Positions 1 through 8,272 are shown, counted from the first letter of the stretch. The stretch: 56,766 nt of DNA from Sedimentisphaerales bacterium (GCA_028277585.1 JANQFY010000238.1:1-56766), one strand, 5' to 3'. A program made the numbers and translations. The notes: generated by a model from the sequence alone, not told the origin.

Positions 1-681
1 GTCGGAGGTTCGTGCCCAGCCGCGTGTCCGTAATCACCCCAAATCCCGGGGGTGTCTCGGGTCGCGCCGGCGCGTCAGCGCCGCGGCGCGGATTCTATCG
101 TAGCAGAATCCCTTGTTCAGTATCTTCGACATTTCCCCCGCGCCGCTCCACCGTAAGCGCAGCGAATCGCCGGCGTCAGGGGCAATCTGAACGAGAATAG
201 ACTGACGGGCCGGAAGGGCCCTGGAAGGGATCACTAGCGTGTGCACATTTCCCTTTCCCGATCAACACGTCGGACTCCTGCCCTCAGGGGTCCTTTGGTC
301 ATTCCAGTTCATTGCGACCTCCAGGCTCGCTGAGGGACACCAATCGCTCCTGCGTCGAAGAACGACCGATATTCCCGCAGATAGCAGCCTTGCCGCAACT
401 CTGTAACCATCCCAACTGCTCCGGGATGTACCAGGCGGCGCTCACGCCGAGCGCGAGCACTGTCGATATTATACGTTTGCCGGGCGTGATTTGTCAAACC
501 GGATCGGCCCGGGTTTTTTCAAAAATGAGCCATTTACTTATCATCATAAGCCAGGGGCCCGGACGACCCAAGTAGTAGCGAATCCTAGGTCATTGGGGAG
601 AGATCTCAGGCGATGCTCGGGCTGGTTGCGACCTCTAATCGAACACGGAGGGGCGAGGGAGCTTCATCGCATAAGAGAATA
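1..681. other. No gene recognised
   Basis: This stretch lies before the first convincing gene. Short open frames exist on both strands, but none has a recognisable protein, a good ribosome binding site or a start consistent with coding. A small inverted repeat (GGATTCT at 90-96 and AGAATCC at 105-111) could form a 7-bp hairpin; I assign it no role. Confidence 0.5.
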
Positions 682-709
682 TTGAAATTATCGGAATCGG
701 TGGTATAAT
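682..709 (+). promoter_or_regulatory. Sigma-70-type promoter for the ECF sigma gene
   Basis: TTGAAA at 682-687 and a perfect TATAAT at 704-709 are separated by 16 bp. The predicted transcript starts near 716 and runs into the sigma factor gene with a leader of about 50 to 80 bases. The promoter looks housekeeping rather than ECF-type, so autoregulation is not apparent here. Confidence 0.7.
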
Positions 710-793
710 AGATCCTGGTTTCATGGACGGAGCCCGTCCCGCGTCAAGGCGGACGGACTGAACGTGATCCAGCACGCAAGGAGTACGACAATC

Positions 794-1330
794 GTGGCGG
801 AAAAAAGCAACACGTCGGATGGGGGAACCGTTGCTCTGGATGCGGCCAGTCTATTCGCCGAACATGGCGGCTATATCCGCGCCATCATCCGCTTTCACGT
901 CAAGAACGAGTTCCAGGTAGAGGATCTGTACCAGGAGTTCTTTCTGACGCTGCTCGCCAGACCAATTCCTGCAAATGTTGAATCTATAAGGGCTTACCTC
1001 TATCGCGCGATCACCAACGATGTGATCGATGCGGGTCGCCGCGAGAGTCGGCGTCAGAAGCACCTGAAATTATTCTGCGAACGGGCTCGGAATTCCATCC
1101 AGAACGAGGAGCCTGGAGACGCTATAGAAGAAACGGAAGAGAAGGAAACGATCCTGAGTCACTGGCTCCGCCAGTTGCGCGGGCGGGAAGCCGAAGCGAT
1201 TAAGTTGCGATACCGAGACAGCCGTAGCATTGACGAGATTGCGCGGGAAATGGGAGTCGATAATGCCACTGTCAGTCATTATCTGTCGCGGGGTCTTAAG
1301 AAGTTACGGAGAAATTGCGCGCTTGAATAA
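794..1330 (+). CDS. ECF-type sigma-70 family RNA polymerase sigma factor
   Basis: This small sigma factor would direct RNA polymerase to a dedicated promoter set. Region 2 covers roughly the first 90 residues and carries an acidic, Gln-containing core (FQVEDLYQEFF). Region 4 lies near residues 120-175 and has a helix-turn-helix (SIDEIAREMGVDNATVSHYL). There is no extra C-terminal domain. The frame also opens at a GTG at 764. I prefer the GTG at 794 because AAGGAG lies at 778-783, giving about 178 residues. The next gene starts 9 bases after the stop and encodes a zinc-finger membrane protein, which is the usual sigma/anti-sigma arrangement. Family is clear; the regulon is unknown. Confidence 0.88.
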   Translation: MAEKSNTSDGGTVALDAASLFAEHGGYIRAIIRFHVKNEFQVEDLYQEFFLTLLARPIPANVESIRAYLYRAITNDVIDAGRRESRRQKHLKLFCERARNSIQNEEPGDAIEETEEKETILSHWLRQLRGREAEAIKLRYRDSRSIDEIAREMGVDNATVSHYLSRGLKKLRRNCALE

Positions 1331-1339
1331 GGGATACGA

Positions 1340-3040
1340 ATGGTAGCCTTTGATGGAAGCGAGCGGTGTGGAGAGGCGGAAGCGTATTTTCATGATTATC
1401 TAGACGACGAACGTCGTCCGCCTGTCCCAGCTGCCGTGATCGACCATATTCGCAGTTGTCCCCGCTGCCAGGAGCGCTTGGCCCAGCTCAAGGATTTGCT
1501 GGCCGAGACGGCCCGGCTCGGCGCCGCCGAGCCCTCCAGCCGGGACACGCGGATCGTGGACGAGCTCCAGGCCCATTTCGAGCATCTGGACGAGCCGGTC
1601 CGATGCGCCCAGGTCAAGCCGTACCTGCCCCGTCTGTTGGACCCGTCGATTCGGGTCCGGATTCCCACGCCCATCACCATCCATTTGGATAACTGCCCCG
1701 CTTGCACCAAGGACCTGGAGGCCCTGGAGGCGTTCGAGCTGGATGCCGAGCATCTGGCGGGTCTCAGTGCATTCTTCGCCCAGTGCCTGGCGGAAGAGAC
1801 CGTCGGCGGCCCAGAAAACGCCCGTGGGGTGCGGCCCAGCTCGTCGGATCCGCTGGACGTCCGGGTGATCGATCGTTTGCAGGCGTTGGTCGGTCGACGC
1901 AGCGCCGAGGCCGCTGAGCTGGAGACCGTCTCGTGCGAGGACATCTCGTGGTCCGATATTTTCGATTGCATCCTGCTGATGGATCTGGTTGCGGATGAAT
2001 CGGGTCGCATGTGCCGCAAGGAAGCGTGCCGGGTCCACATCGCCGCCTGTATGCGGTGCCTGGACCGGGTCCGGGTCCTCGCCCGCACGGTCAGTGACAT
2101 CGCCGAAAGGCCCGATTCCCAGGTGGAGACCGTCTGCTCGCTCGTTGGCGACGTCGCGCCCGACCCCGAGGAAGGGGAGGCGGCGTACGAAGGCTATCCG
2201 CTCGAGGTCAAGGTGCAGAACCGGTCTGTGCCGATCCCGGCGCCGGACGATGGGGTTACGAACGTCGTCCCGATCCGGTCCTTCCGCCGCAGCCCCTGGA
2301 TCAAGGTCGCGACGCTGGCCGCCGTGATCCCACTGGTGGTCTTTCTCTTCTTCAACAACAGCACGACCCATGCGACCGGGCCCACGGTGGCAAGGATCAA
2401 CAAGGTCCTCGCCCAGGCGCAGAGTGTTCATGTCGCCCGGTTCAGTGTGGATCCGGAGGGCAAGGAAAGACTCTCGCAGGAAACCTGGGCGTCGCAGGCC
2501 TCTGGCATTCTCATCAGCAAGACGATTGGTCAGCGTTCAGCGCGGTTCGAGCGTCAGCCTGACGGGTCGCAGAGGATTGTCCAGGGCGCCAAGCGACCCG
2601 ACCGGTGCACGGTGTCGCATCTGAAGACACGTCGCGGCTGGGAGATTGAGGGCGAGAAGATCCGCGACGAGTACCGTTTGGGTCGCGACGAGTATGACGC
2701 GACCGAGAAGCGGATGAAGCGATTGCTTGGAGCGACGTTGCGTCAGGGTCTCTTCAACGCGGAGTTGAACCTGGTCGAGAGCCCTGAGCATGAAGCGCGG
2801 GGCATCGAGGTCTATGAGCTTTCCTGGGAGAGTCCTGGTGTGGGTCTTGCTCCTCCCCGGCCCGCCAAATTGCAGATCACGATCGATTCAGAGACGAACC
2901 GCCCCACGGAGACGCGGTTCTACCAATGGGATGACGCCGAGAAGAAGTTGGACGTAGCGGACATCCGGCGATTCTCGTATCCCGAAAGCAGTAAGATCGA
3001 AAGTCGCTTCGAGACACTGACACGGAAGTCGCTCAATTAG
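1340..3040 (+). CDS. Anti-sigma-like membrane protein with three zinc-finger modules
   Basis: Probable membrane-anchored regulator of the sigma factor just upstream. Three H-x3-C-x2-C motifs typical of ZAS/zf-HC2 anti-sigma domains are visible at about H36/C40/C43, H115/C119/C122 and H233/C237/C240. A single transmembrane helix follows at about residues 319-338. The remaining 225 residues would be periplasmic and contain repeated beta-rich sequence resembling LolA-like or outer-membrane-lipoprotein-sorting folds, although I do not recognise a specific family. At 566 residues it is far longer than a normal single-module anti-sigma factor. It converges on and overlaps the next gene, on the opposite strand, by 8 bp. 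The role as anti-sigma is inferred from the motifs and the position. Confidence 0.75.
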   Translation: MVAFDGSERCGEAEAYFHDYLDDERRPPVPAAVIDHIRSCPRCQERLAQLKDLLAETARLGAAEPSSRDTRIVDELQAHFEHLDEPVRCAQVKPYLPRLLDPSIRVRIPTPITIHLDNCPACTKDLEALEAFELDAEHLAGLSAFFAQCLAEETVGGPENARGVRPSSSDPLDVRVIDRLQALVGRRSAEAAELETVSCEDISWSDIFDCILLMDLVADESGRMCRKEACRVHIAACMRCLDRVRVLARTVSDIAERPDSQVETVCSLVGDVAPDPEEGEAAYEGYPLEVKVQNRSVPIPAPDDGVTNVVPIRSFRRSPWIKVATLAAVIPLVVFLFFNNSTTHATGPTVARINKVLAQAQSVHVARFSVDPEGKERLSQETWASQASGILISKTIGQRSARFERQPDGSQRIVQGAKRPDRCTVSHLKTRRGWEIEGEKIRDEYRLGRDEYDATEKRMKRLLGATLRQGLFNAELNLVESPEHEARGIEVYELSWESPGVGLAPPRPAKLQITIDSETNRPTETRFYQWDDAEKKLDVADIRRFSYPESSKIESRFETLTRKSLN

Positions 3041-3851
3041 CCCGCCTCGGATCGGGTTCCCAGAGAGATAGGTTGCGGTAGCTCCCGTCTTCGGCTTTCT
3101 CGACGAGCAAATCTTCCGCTTTCTCTCGCGCTACGTGCCCATCGAGATACCCGACGTTGACGGTCTTGCCCGGGTGGCGTCCATCGACGGCGTCGTTGAT
3201 CTGGCCTGGCAAGAGATCCCGGGCCTGATTGATGCTCAGGCCCGGGACGTAAGCCGTATCGGCCATTGAGCCACTCTGGATCTCCATCAGGGGATCGTCG
3301 CGGACCTGCCACCAGCAGATCAGCGCATAACCACTGTCGACGAGCAGCAGGGTCTCGGCCTGTCGGCGCACCGAGGTCGCCGAGAGAGGCGGCCCCCCAA
3401 ACCCTTCCTCGTACTTCGAGTAGATCTCGTTCCCACTGCGACAGATGGAGCGGTTCACCCCGTAATTGCCCGACAGCTCACTCAACTCAAGCAGGTACTC
3501 GTCCATGTTCTTGGAGGGACACTTCATGATCTTCTCGTCCCGTCGTCCCCGGTTCTTGATGATCCCCAGGTAGTTGGGCCAGTACCATCCCGGCGCGTCG
3601 ACCCGAAGGTCGCCCATGTACCAGCCGGGAGCGGGAGGAGTGAACCGGAAACTGAACCCATAGGGCATCGCCCCGTGATCCTCCTGGTACGCCTGGAACT
3701 GAAGCTGCAACTGCCTGATGTTCGACTGGCAGACCACCGTTCGGCTCTCGTCGCGGATGCGCCGCGAGACGGGCACCATCAGCGCAACCAGCATCACGAT
3801 GATGGAGATCACCACGAGCAATTCGATGAGACTGAACCCGCGACGCTTCAT
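3033..3851 (-). CDS. Type IV-like pseudopilin (prepilin N-methylation signal)
   Basis: Exported pseudopilin-like protein of the kind abundant in Planctomycetota. It has a short basic leader, a cleavage site G5/F6 (RRGFSLIELLVV) with Glu at mature +5, and a hydrophobic helix of about 20 residues. A soluble domain follows with several Cys residues, and an LDGH motif near the C terminus (VGYLDGHVA) matches the H-X9-DG type. It would be processed by a prepilin peptidase and placed in a pilus-like or type II secretion-like structure; the exact role is unknown. The start has no Shine-Dalgarno sequence, and the promoter places the transcript start at or next to the ATG, so it may be translated leaderless. 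Confidence 0.85.
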   Translation of the reverse strand: MKRRGFSLIELLVVISIIVMLVALMVPVSRRIRDESRTVVCQSNIRQLQLQFQAYQEDHGAMPYGFSFRFTPPAPGWYMGDLRVDAPGWYWPNYLGIIKNRGRRDEKIMKCPSKNMDEYLLELSELSGNYGVNRSICRSGNEIYSKYEEGFGGPPLSATSVRRQAETLLLVDSGYALICWWQVRDDPLMEIQSGSMADTAYVPGLSINQARDLLPGQINDAVDGRHPGKTVNVGYLDGHVAREKAEDLLVEKAEDGSYRNLSLWEPDPRRAN

Positions 3852-3859
3852 GGACTTAC

Positions 3860-3887
3860 ATTATAGTGATTCCTGGGCAGACGTCAA
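3860..3887 (-). promoter_or_regulatory. Promoter of the pseudopilin gene, possibly leaderless
   Basis: On the minus strand TTGACG (3882-3887) and a perfect TATAAT (3860-3865) are 16 bp apart. Only 8 bases separate the -10 box from the ATG at 3851, so the transcript would begin within about three bases of the start codon. Confidence 0.75.
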
Positions 3888-3935
3888 TGCTAAGCAGTGA
3901 CAGTCCAAGGTCCTGGCCCCACGCACAGAGCGGTC

Positions 3936-5735
3936 CTATTCGCATGCCAGTATATAGGCGGTTTCCCATCCTCCTTCATTGCCGCACTTATCGGTCTCGG
4001 GTCTGATGATGCAATCGTCCTGGATGAACCGAGGTAACCAGCTAGACGCGCAGGTTCCGGTGGGAGCGTCCTCGCAGCCCATTCGTTTGTAGTAGATTCT
4101 GGCGACCCCGTAGCAATCATAGTTTGTTCCCGGGCAGCCCTCAACGTACTCATCCTGTAGCAGACGTGTGCAGGACCGTCCACTCCCACCAGCGATGGTG
4201 GAGAGCTTCGCAGCAGCGATATCATTGAGGGGGCCCGGTATTGGTCGGTTGGAGACCAGCAGCGCTGTTGCTCGGGATGCTTCGAGGGGCAAGGAAGCCG
4301 TGTCTTGCCGATAGTAGAACTTGGGTTGCGAAAGGTCCACGATCCAGACCTTTGATTCGTCGAGCTTGTCGAGGGCGACAAAGTGGTTCCTGCTAGGTAC
4401 GTGCAGAATCGCCTGGCAGGTGGGCAGGTCACCCAATGTCGCAACGTTGGTCTCGACGGCGCGGCAATGGAGTCCGTGTTGCTCGACGAATCGCTTCATA
4501 TCCGCCATCGTTGTCTGACCCTCGGCGTCAACCAGTTGAGTTAGTTCATCGGGCGAGGCCGGCTTGCCCAATTGCGCTGTCGCATGCTGGATCGTCGCGG
4601 TCGCACAGTTCTGCGGCTTGTTCTGCTTGTTCGTTGCATAGGCGAGGCGCTCGGCCAGCAACTGTTTCGTGTCAGCTTCGTTCGACTGCGCGTAGATCGT
4701 GGGTCCATCGGCCCAGGGGCTGTAGTATTCGACAACCGTGTTGGGCTGGTACTGGACCTCGAACTGATCGGCGCTGGGTGTAGTTGTATCGATTCGGTCA
4801 AAATCCCACTTGTCGCTGCGCAGCAGGCGGTCCGTCAGGACGTCGCGTACCTCGATCAGGATCGTGCTTGGGATCCAGTCGCCCCCCACTTTCTCGTAAC
4901 CCGAGCAGAACGTGGAGGTAACCGTCCCACTGGGACGGATAACGGTCCAGGACAGCGCGGCGTAGTCTTTGGTCGGGTCCAGGATGAAGTCCATCAGCGT
5001 CCCGTCGATCTGCTCGACGGTCAGATGGATTTGGGCGGCCTGGTCGACGAGTAGTTCCGTCGCCTTGACCTGTCCTGCACTGAGATTCACATAGCTCAAC
5101 GCGCCAGATCCCCAGGGGATGATCCCAGCCGTCAGCGGCCCATTGACGGCGTGGGCGAACTTACCTGCCGCGTCGACGGTCGCGTGGTTGGCCGAGCGGG
5201 AGAAGATCGTGTATTCTTTGCCGTCCCACGCATAGGCGCGGCTCTCGTTCCATTCGAGCCGGAACTGATCGGTCATGGAGTTCCCCTCCAGATTGGCGGG
5301 TAGCCCCACTGAGTCGCTGCGCGACGAGACGTCGATGGACCAGTAGAAGCGATCCCCATCGTATTTGACCACGACGTGCGAGCGCATCGTGTACTCGTTC
5401 GCCAGTTCGTAGCGCACGTTGAACGGAATCGCTTCGAGGCGCATCTCTTGCAGCTCGGCGGCCCGTTCGGTCTTGCTGGCGCGGCTCTGGTAGTCCTGCA
5501 ATTCTTCTTCGATCTCCCGTTCGATCTCGGCTTCGTTCATCGTCTGGGCCGCTCGGAACTTCTCGTGCCCCGCTTCGATCGTACCGGCCGAGATCCAGGT
5601 TGTCCGACCTCGACTGGTCAGCTCCTTGAGGATCTCCAGCGCCGTCTCGCGCTGCAGCGTTGTTTGGGCGTGCGAGATAGCCCCTACAACCGTCAGAGCC
5701 AGTACCCCCAGTACCACCCCACATATTGTTCTCAT
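3936..5735 (-). CDS. Secreted LolA-like / C39 peptidase / double-glycine / Cys-rich fusion protein
   Basis: About 599 residues from the ATG at 5735, chosen because GGAGCAGGATC precedes it and a signal peptide follows (MRTICGVVLGVLALTVVGAISHAQ region). Residues 25-350 form a beta-rich region resembling LolA-like domains. Residues 370-500 look like a C39 cysteine peptidase: Q371-x5-C377 (oxyanion Gln and nucleophile), H451 in NHFVAL, and D467 in VWIVDLSQP. The segment LNDIAAAKLSTIAGG ends at G516-G517 and has hydrophobic residues at -4, -7, -12 and -15, the pattern of C39-cleaved leaders. An 82-residue tail follows with Cys at 522, 534, 541, 554, 562, 575, 584 and 598. No ABC transporter is adjacent. 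Domain assignments are by motif; self-cleavage and release of the tail are inference. Confidence 0.7.
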   Translation of the reverse strand: MRTICGVVLGVLALTVVGAISHAQTTLQRETALEILKELTSRGRTTWISAGTIEAGHEKFRAAQTMNEAEIEREIEEELQDYQSRASKTERAAELQEMRLEAIPFNVRYELANEYTMRSHVVVKYDGDRFYWSIDVSSRSDSVGLPANLEGNSMTDQFRLEWNESRAYAWDGKEYTIFSRSANHATVDAAGKFAHAVNGPLTAGIIPWGSGALSYVNLSAGQVKATELLVDQAAQIHLTVEQIDGTLMDFILDPTKDYAALSWTVIRPSGTVTSTFCSGYEKVGGDWIPSTILIEVRDVLTDRLLRSDKWDFDRIDTTTPSADQFEVQYQPNTVVEYYSPWADGPTIYAQSNEADTKQLLAERLAYATNKQNKPQNCATATIQHATAQLGKPASPDELTQLVDAEGQTTMADMKRFVEQHGLHCRAVETNVATLGDLPTCQAILHVPSRNHFVALDKLDESKVWIVDLSQPKFYYRQDTASLPLEASRATALLVSNRPIPGPLNDIAAAKLSTIAGGSGRSCTRLLQDEYVEGCPGTNYDCYGVARIYYKRMGCEDAPTGTCASSWLPRFIQDDCIIRPETDKCGNEGGWETAYILACE

Positions 5736-5906
5736 GATCCTGCTCCTTTCCTTCGCTCGAATTCCCCGCAAAGGCGCAGTGGGACCAGACGTACGATCAC
5801 CACTCCCCACATCGGGGCGCCTATAGATGGGGCGCGTTGGGAGGGTAGTAGATGGACAGGTTTTCACAAAAAAAGCTGCACAGGGATGGGCGGCCGCTGG
5901 CTCCGA

Positions 5907-6695
5907 TCAGGGCTCAAGCTCGGGTGCGTTGGGATCTGAGTTCGGGTCCACGATATCGGTTCGTTCGAGCCAGTAGTCACAGAACAGCGCCAGGTCGGCG
6001 ACGTCGACCGCCTCGTCACCGTCCAGATCGAACGAGGCCGTCGCATTGGGGTCCACCGGGGCCTCGCCTTGCCATTGGCTTGCCAAGAGGGCGAAATCCG
6101 CAAAGTCGACAGCGGCGTCGTCATTGTAGTCCCGCGACAGAACGTGATGGAACGTCAGACCCTGGAGCCAGTGGGCCTGCGCCGGAGGAGGATCATCAAA
6201 GTCCGGGTTGAAATCGTCCGGCAACGGGCCGGCCGCTCCAATCTCGTAAACACCGACATCGCACTTGCCTACAGCTTGCGCGCGATAGTCCACGATGCCC
6301 CATTCGCCGATGATACCGTGGGTAACCGACAGAAAGAAATACCTCTCCGCCTCTCCAAGGAGAATCATGGCGGACGATAGTTCGCCCGCAGCCGGCAGTA
6401 TCGAACCATCGTATGTTTCTTCCATTGCATTGTAGCCCCTTCCGGAGAAGAAGCCCTTGATCCAGTCTTCGTCAGATATGCAGAGACCACCGTCCCAAAG
6501 GGAGTCCGGTGCATCCGACTCGATGAAGATGGTCAATCGTGTTCCGACCATGATGTCCTGGTAGACGTTGGGGATGTTCGGGTCGGCCCAGGGTAGGGGT
6601 GTGATCTCGTCGGCGCGATAGACGCGGGCCGAGACGCCCGCCAGACTCGTCGCTGCCATCGCTGCGATCAGGATCGCCAGAAAGGTCGTCTTCAT
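5907..6695 (-). CDS. Secreted protein with C-terminal dockerin-type domain (paralogue 1)
   Basis: About 262 residues from the ATG at 6695, chosen because GGAGATCCC lies just upstream and a signal peptide follows (MKTTFLAILIAAMAATSLAG). Residues 20-185 are a beta-rich domain I do not recognise. Residues 188-243 carry two dockerin-like calcium loops (YNDDAAVDFADFALLASQW and FDLDGDEAVDVADLALF). In Planctomycetota such tails often end secreted proteins, and true cellulosomal docking should not be assumed. The gene follows a close paralogue with only 38 bases between them, so they are probably co-transcribed from the promoter at 7642-7670. Confidence 0.8.
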   Translation of the reverse strand: MKTTFLAILIAAMAATSLAGVSARVYRADEITPLPWADPNIPNVYQDIMVGTRLTIFIESDAPDSLWDGGLCISDEDWIKGFFSGRGYNAMEETYDGSILPAAGELSSAMILLGEAERYFFLSVTHGIIGEWGIVDYRAQAVGKCDVGVYEIGAAGPLPDDFNPDFDDPPPAQAHWLQGLTFHHVLSRDYNDDAAVDFADFALLASQWQGEAPVDPNATASFDLDGDEAVDVADLALFCDYWLERTDIVDPNSDPNAPELEP

Positions 6696-6733
6696 GATGG
6701 GATCTCCTCTAAAAAGCCGCATCCCCAGTATAC

Positions 6734-7519
6734 TCACAATCCTTCAGCAATGCCATTGGGTTCTGAATTCGGATCGACGATGTCGGTTCTCTCGAGCCAG
6801 TAGTCGCAAAACAGCGCCAAATCCGCCAATTCAACCGCCTCGTCGCCATCCAGGTCCGCCTTAACCGTCGCATTCGGATCGGCCGGAACCGTCCCACGCC
6901 ATTGGCCGGCCAGCAGAGCGAAATCCGCGAAATCGACAACATCGTCATCGTTGTAGTCCCGCGAAGGGACATGGTTGAACGTGAGTCCCTGAAGCCAGTG
7001 GGTTCGTCCGGGCGGTAGATCGTCGAACTCAGGGTTGAAGTTCGCCGGCAACTCACGGTCCGATCCATACTCATAGAGGCCGATGTCGCACTTGCCGACG
7101 GCTTGTGCGCGATAGTCCAGCAGAAACCACTCGCCCATGATGCCGCGGGTGACTGCCAAGTTGAAATACCAGCCCTCGCTGGAGAAGAGGAAGATGAGTG
7201 GGAAGTCGCCGGCGGCAGGCAGCACAGAGTCATCGTAGGTGTTTTCTTCTGTGTTGTAGCCTCTGCCCGAGAACGTACCCCGAATCCAGTCTTCCCTAGT
7301 TATTCGGAGACCACCGTTCCAAGAGGACTTCGCTGTGTCCGATTCGATGAAGATGGTCAGCCGCGTTCCGACCATGATGTCCTGGTAGACGTCGGGGGTG
7401 TTGGGATCGGCCCAGGGCAGGGGGGTGACCTCGTCGGCGCGGTAGACGCGGGCCCGGACGCCAGCCAGGCTCGTCGCTGCGATCGCTCCGATCAGAACCG
7501 CTGAAACGACTGCTTTCAC
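6734..7519 (-). CDS. Secreted protein with C-terminal dockerin-type domain (paralogue 2)
   Basis: Tandem paralogue of the next gene. They share the mature N terminus (ARVYRADE, then TPLPWADPN), the middle (RAQAVGKCD) and the dockerin tail (CDYWLERTDIVDPNS). Two GTG starts are possible. The one at 7519 has GAGG six bases upstream, whereas the one at 7531 has no ribosome binding site, so I use 7519. A signal peptide and a beta-rich domain precede the dockerin-type repeats, which contain aspartate-rich calcium loops (YNDDDVVDFADFALLAGQW and ADLDGDEAVELADLALF). Function is unknown. The gene has its own strong promoter and a structured 5' leader of about 115 bases, which suggests regulated expression. 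Confidence 0.8.
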   Translation of the reverse strand: MKAVVSAVLIGAIAATSLAGVRARVYRADEVTPLPWADPNTPDVYQDIMVGTRLTIFIESDTAKSSWNGGLRITREDWIRGTFSGRGYNTEENTYDDSVLPAAGDFPLIFLFSSEGWYFNLAVTRGIMGEWFLLDYRAQAVGKCDIGLYEYGSDRELPANFNPEFDDLPPGRTHWLQGLTFNHVPSRDYNDDDVVDFADFALLAGQWRGTVPADPNATVKADLDGDEAVELADLALFCDYWLERTDIVDPNSEPNGIAEGL

Positions 7520-7570
7520 TCGAAACCTCACGCTGAAAGAACGCGCCTCGGGCTGCTTCCAGGTGCGAAA

Positions 7571-7621
7571 GACCGGAAGGCTCGATCCTTAACGAGCTAT
7601 CCCCGCTTTTCCGTGCTGATC
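7571..7621 (-). promoter_or_regulatory. Structured 5' leader of the dockerin genes (possible riboswitch or RNA element)
   Basis: On the minus-strand transcript an outer stem CGGAA/UUCCG (7609-7613 with 7574-7578) encloses an 11-nt one-sided internal loop. This is followed by an inner stem GCUCG/CGAGC (7593-7597 with 7580-7584) with an 8-nt loop. GAUC (7618-7621) can also pair with GGUC (7571-7574) around it. The layout recalls c-di-GMP-I (GEMM) aptamers, but the conserved GEMM core is not clearly present, so I leave the class open. Confidence 0.4.
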
Positions 7622-7641
7622 CCATGGGGCGCTACGGAACC

Positions 7642-7670
7642 ATTATAGGGTCTTGGTGCGGAAGAATCAA
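7642..7670 (-). promoter_or_regulatory. Promoter of the dockerin gene pair
   Basis: On the minus strand TTGATT (7665-7670) and a perfect TATAAT (7642-7647) are 17 bp apart. The predicted start near 7635 gives a leader of about 115 bases that contains the structured element at 7571-7621. Confidence 0.75.
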
Positions 7671-7749
7671 GGTCTGAGGCTCTGAAACACCGTTTCAGAA
7701 CTGTTATGAAGGGTGACGGCGCCTGAGCAGTTCTTCGTACGCGGCGAGG

Positions 7750-7944
7750 TCAACTGCGGGCCACAACCACGCGGCGATCGGCGAAGTTCTCGCACGTCGC
7801 GTCGGCCCAGGTGAACCGGCCCTGTGGGTCGTCCTCGGGCTTATCGTCCGGCGTCGACCATATGCAGTGGCCCCACGTGGGTTTCTCGACGCACATGCAT
7901 GCCGGTGAGAAGTACCGGCATCGTACACATATCCGTTTGCTCAT
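7750..7944 (-). CDS. Small cysteine-rich protein, unknown function
   Basis: A 64-residue protein starting at the ATG at 7944. It has six cysteines: C6-x2-C9, C16-x-C18, C27 and C51, with aromatic and Gly residues around them (CRYFSP, WGHC, CENF). The pattern resembles small zinc- or iron-sulfur-binding proteins such as the small subunits of glycyl-radical decarboxylases, but no catalytic partner is present, so this is only a resemblance. An in-frame ATG at 7971 has a closer purine-rich site and could be the true start. The frame stays open much further upstream, but that part looks non-coding. Gene reality is moderately supported by the ordered Cys pattern. Confidence 0.45.
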   Translation of the reverse strand: MSKRICVRCRYFSPACMCVEKPTWGHCIWSTPDDKPEDDPQGRFTWADATCENFADRRVVVARS

Positions 7945-8220
7945 AGTGTTCTGTCCGTTCTCGACGCCCATCGTCTCCCCGCTACCGTAACACACTGGGG
8001 GCATCCGGCGTACGACGAGGTCGCGTCCTTTAGATCTCCCTTTGGTTCTGTCTAATGAAGCGTCCCCCGAATCGTGAATCTGGGCGCAAAAAGCCGCATG
8101 CGACGAAAACTTCGGCCGCTCTGCCGCCGCTCGACGCGATTCGCCGCCGCCGCGCCTTTTGGTCGGAAGTCCCGACATCCCCTCCGAGCGGACGGCCATG
8201 TTTTTTTCGCAGCAAGCCGG

Positions 8221-8250
8221 TTGACAACCTCGCCGATCGCGTGGTAAAGT
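8221..8250 (+). promoter_or_regulatory. Promoter for the tRNA-Met/tRNA-Glu (and perhaps tadA) transcript
   Basis: Consensus TTGACA at 8221-8226 is followed after 18 bp by TAAAGT at 8245-8250. The start of transcription would fall about 15 bases before the mature tRNA-Met. Confidence 0.6.
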
Positions 8251-8272
8251 ATGCGTTTTACGCAAAGCAACT

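Noticed and set aside
1400..2431. 343-residue open frame antisense to the zinc-finger protein
   Set aside because: The plus-strand frame has ordered zinc motifs and a membrane helix; the antisense frame has none.
7571..7621. Firm call of a c-di-GMP-I riboswitch
   Set aside because: Partial similarity in the outer pairing and loop, but the conserved core and the second stem could not be matched by eye.
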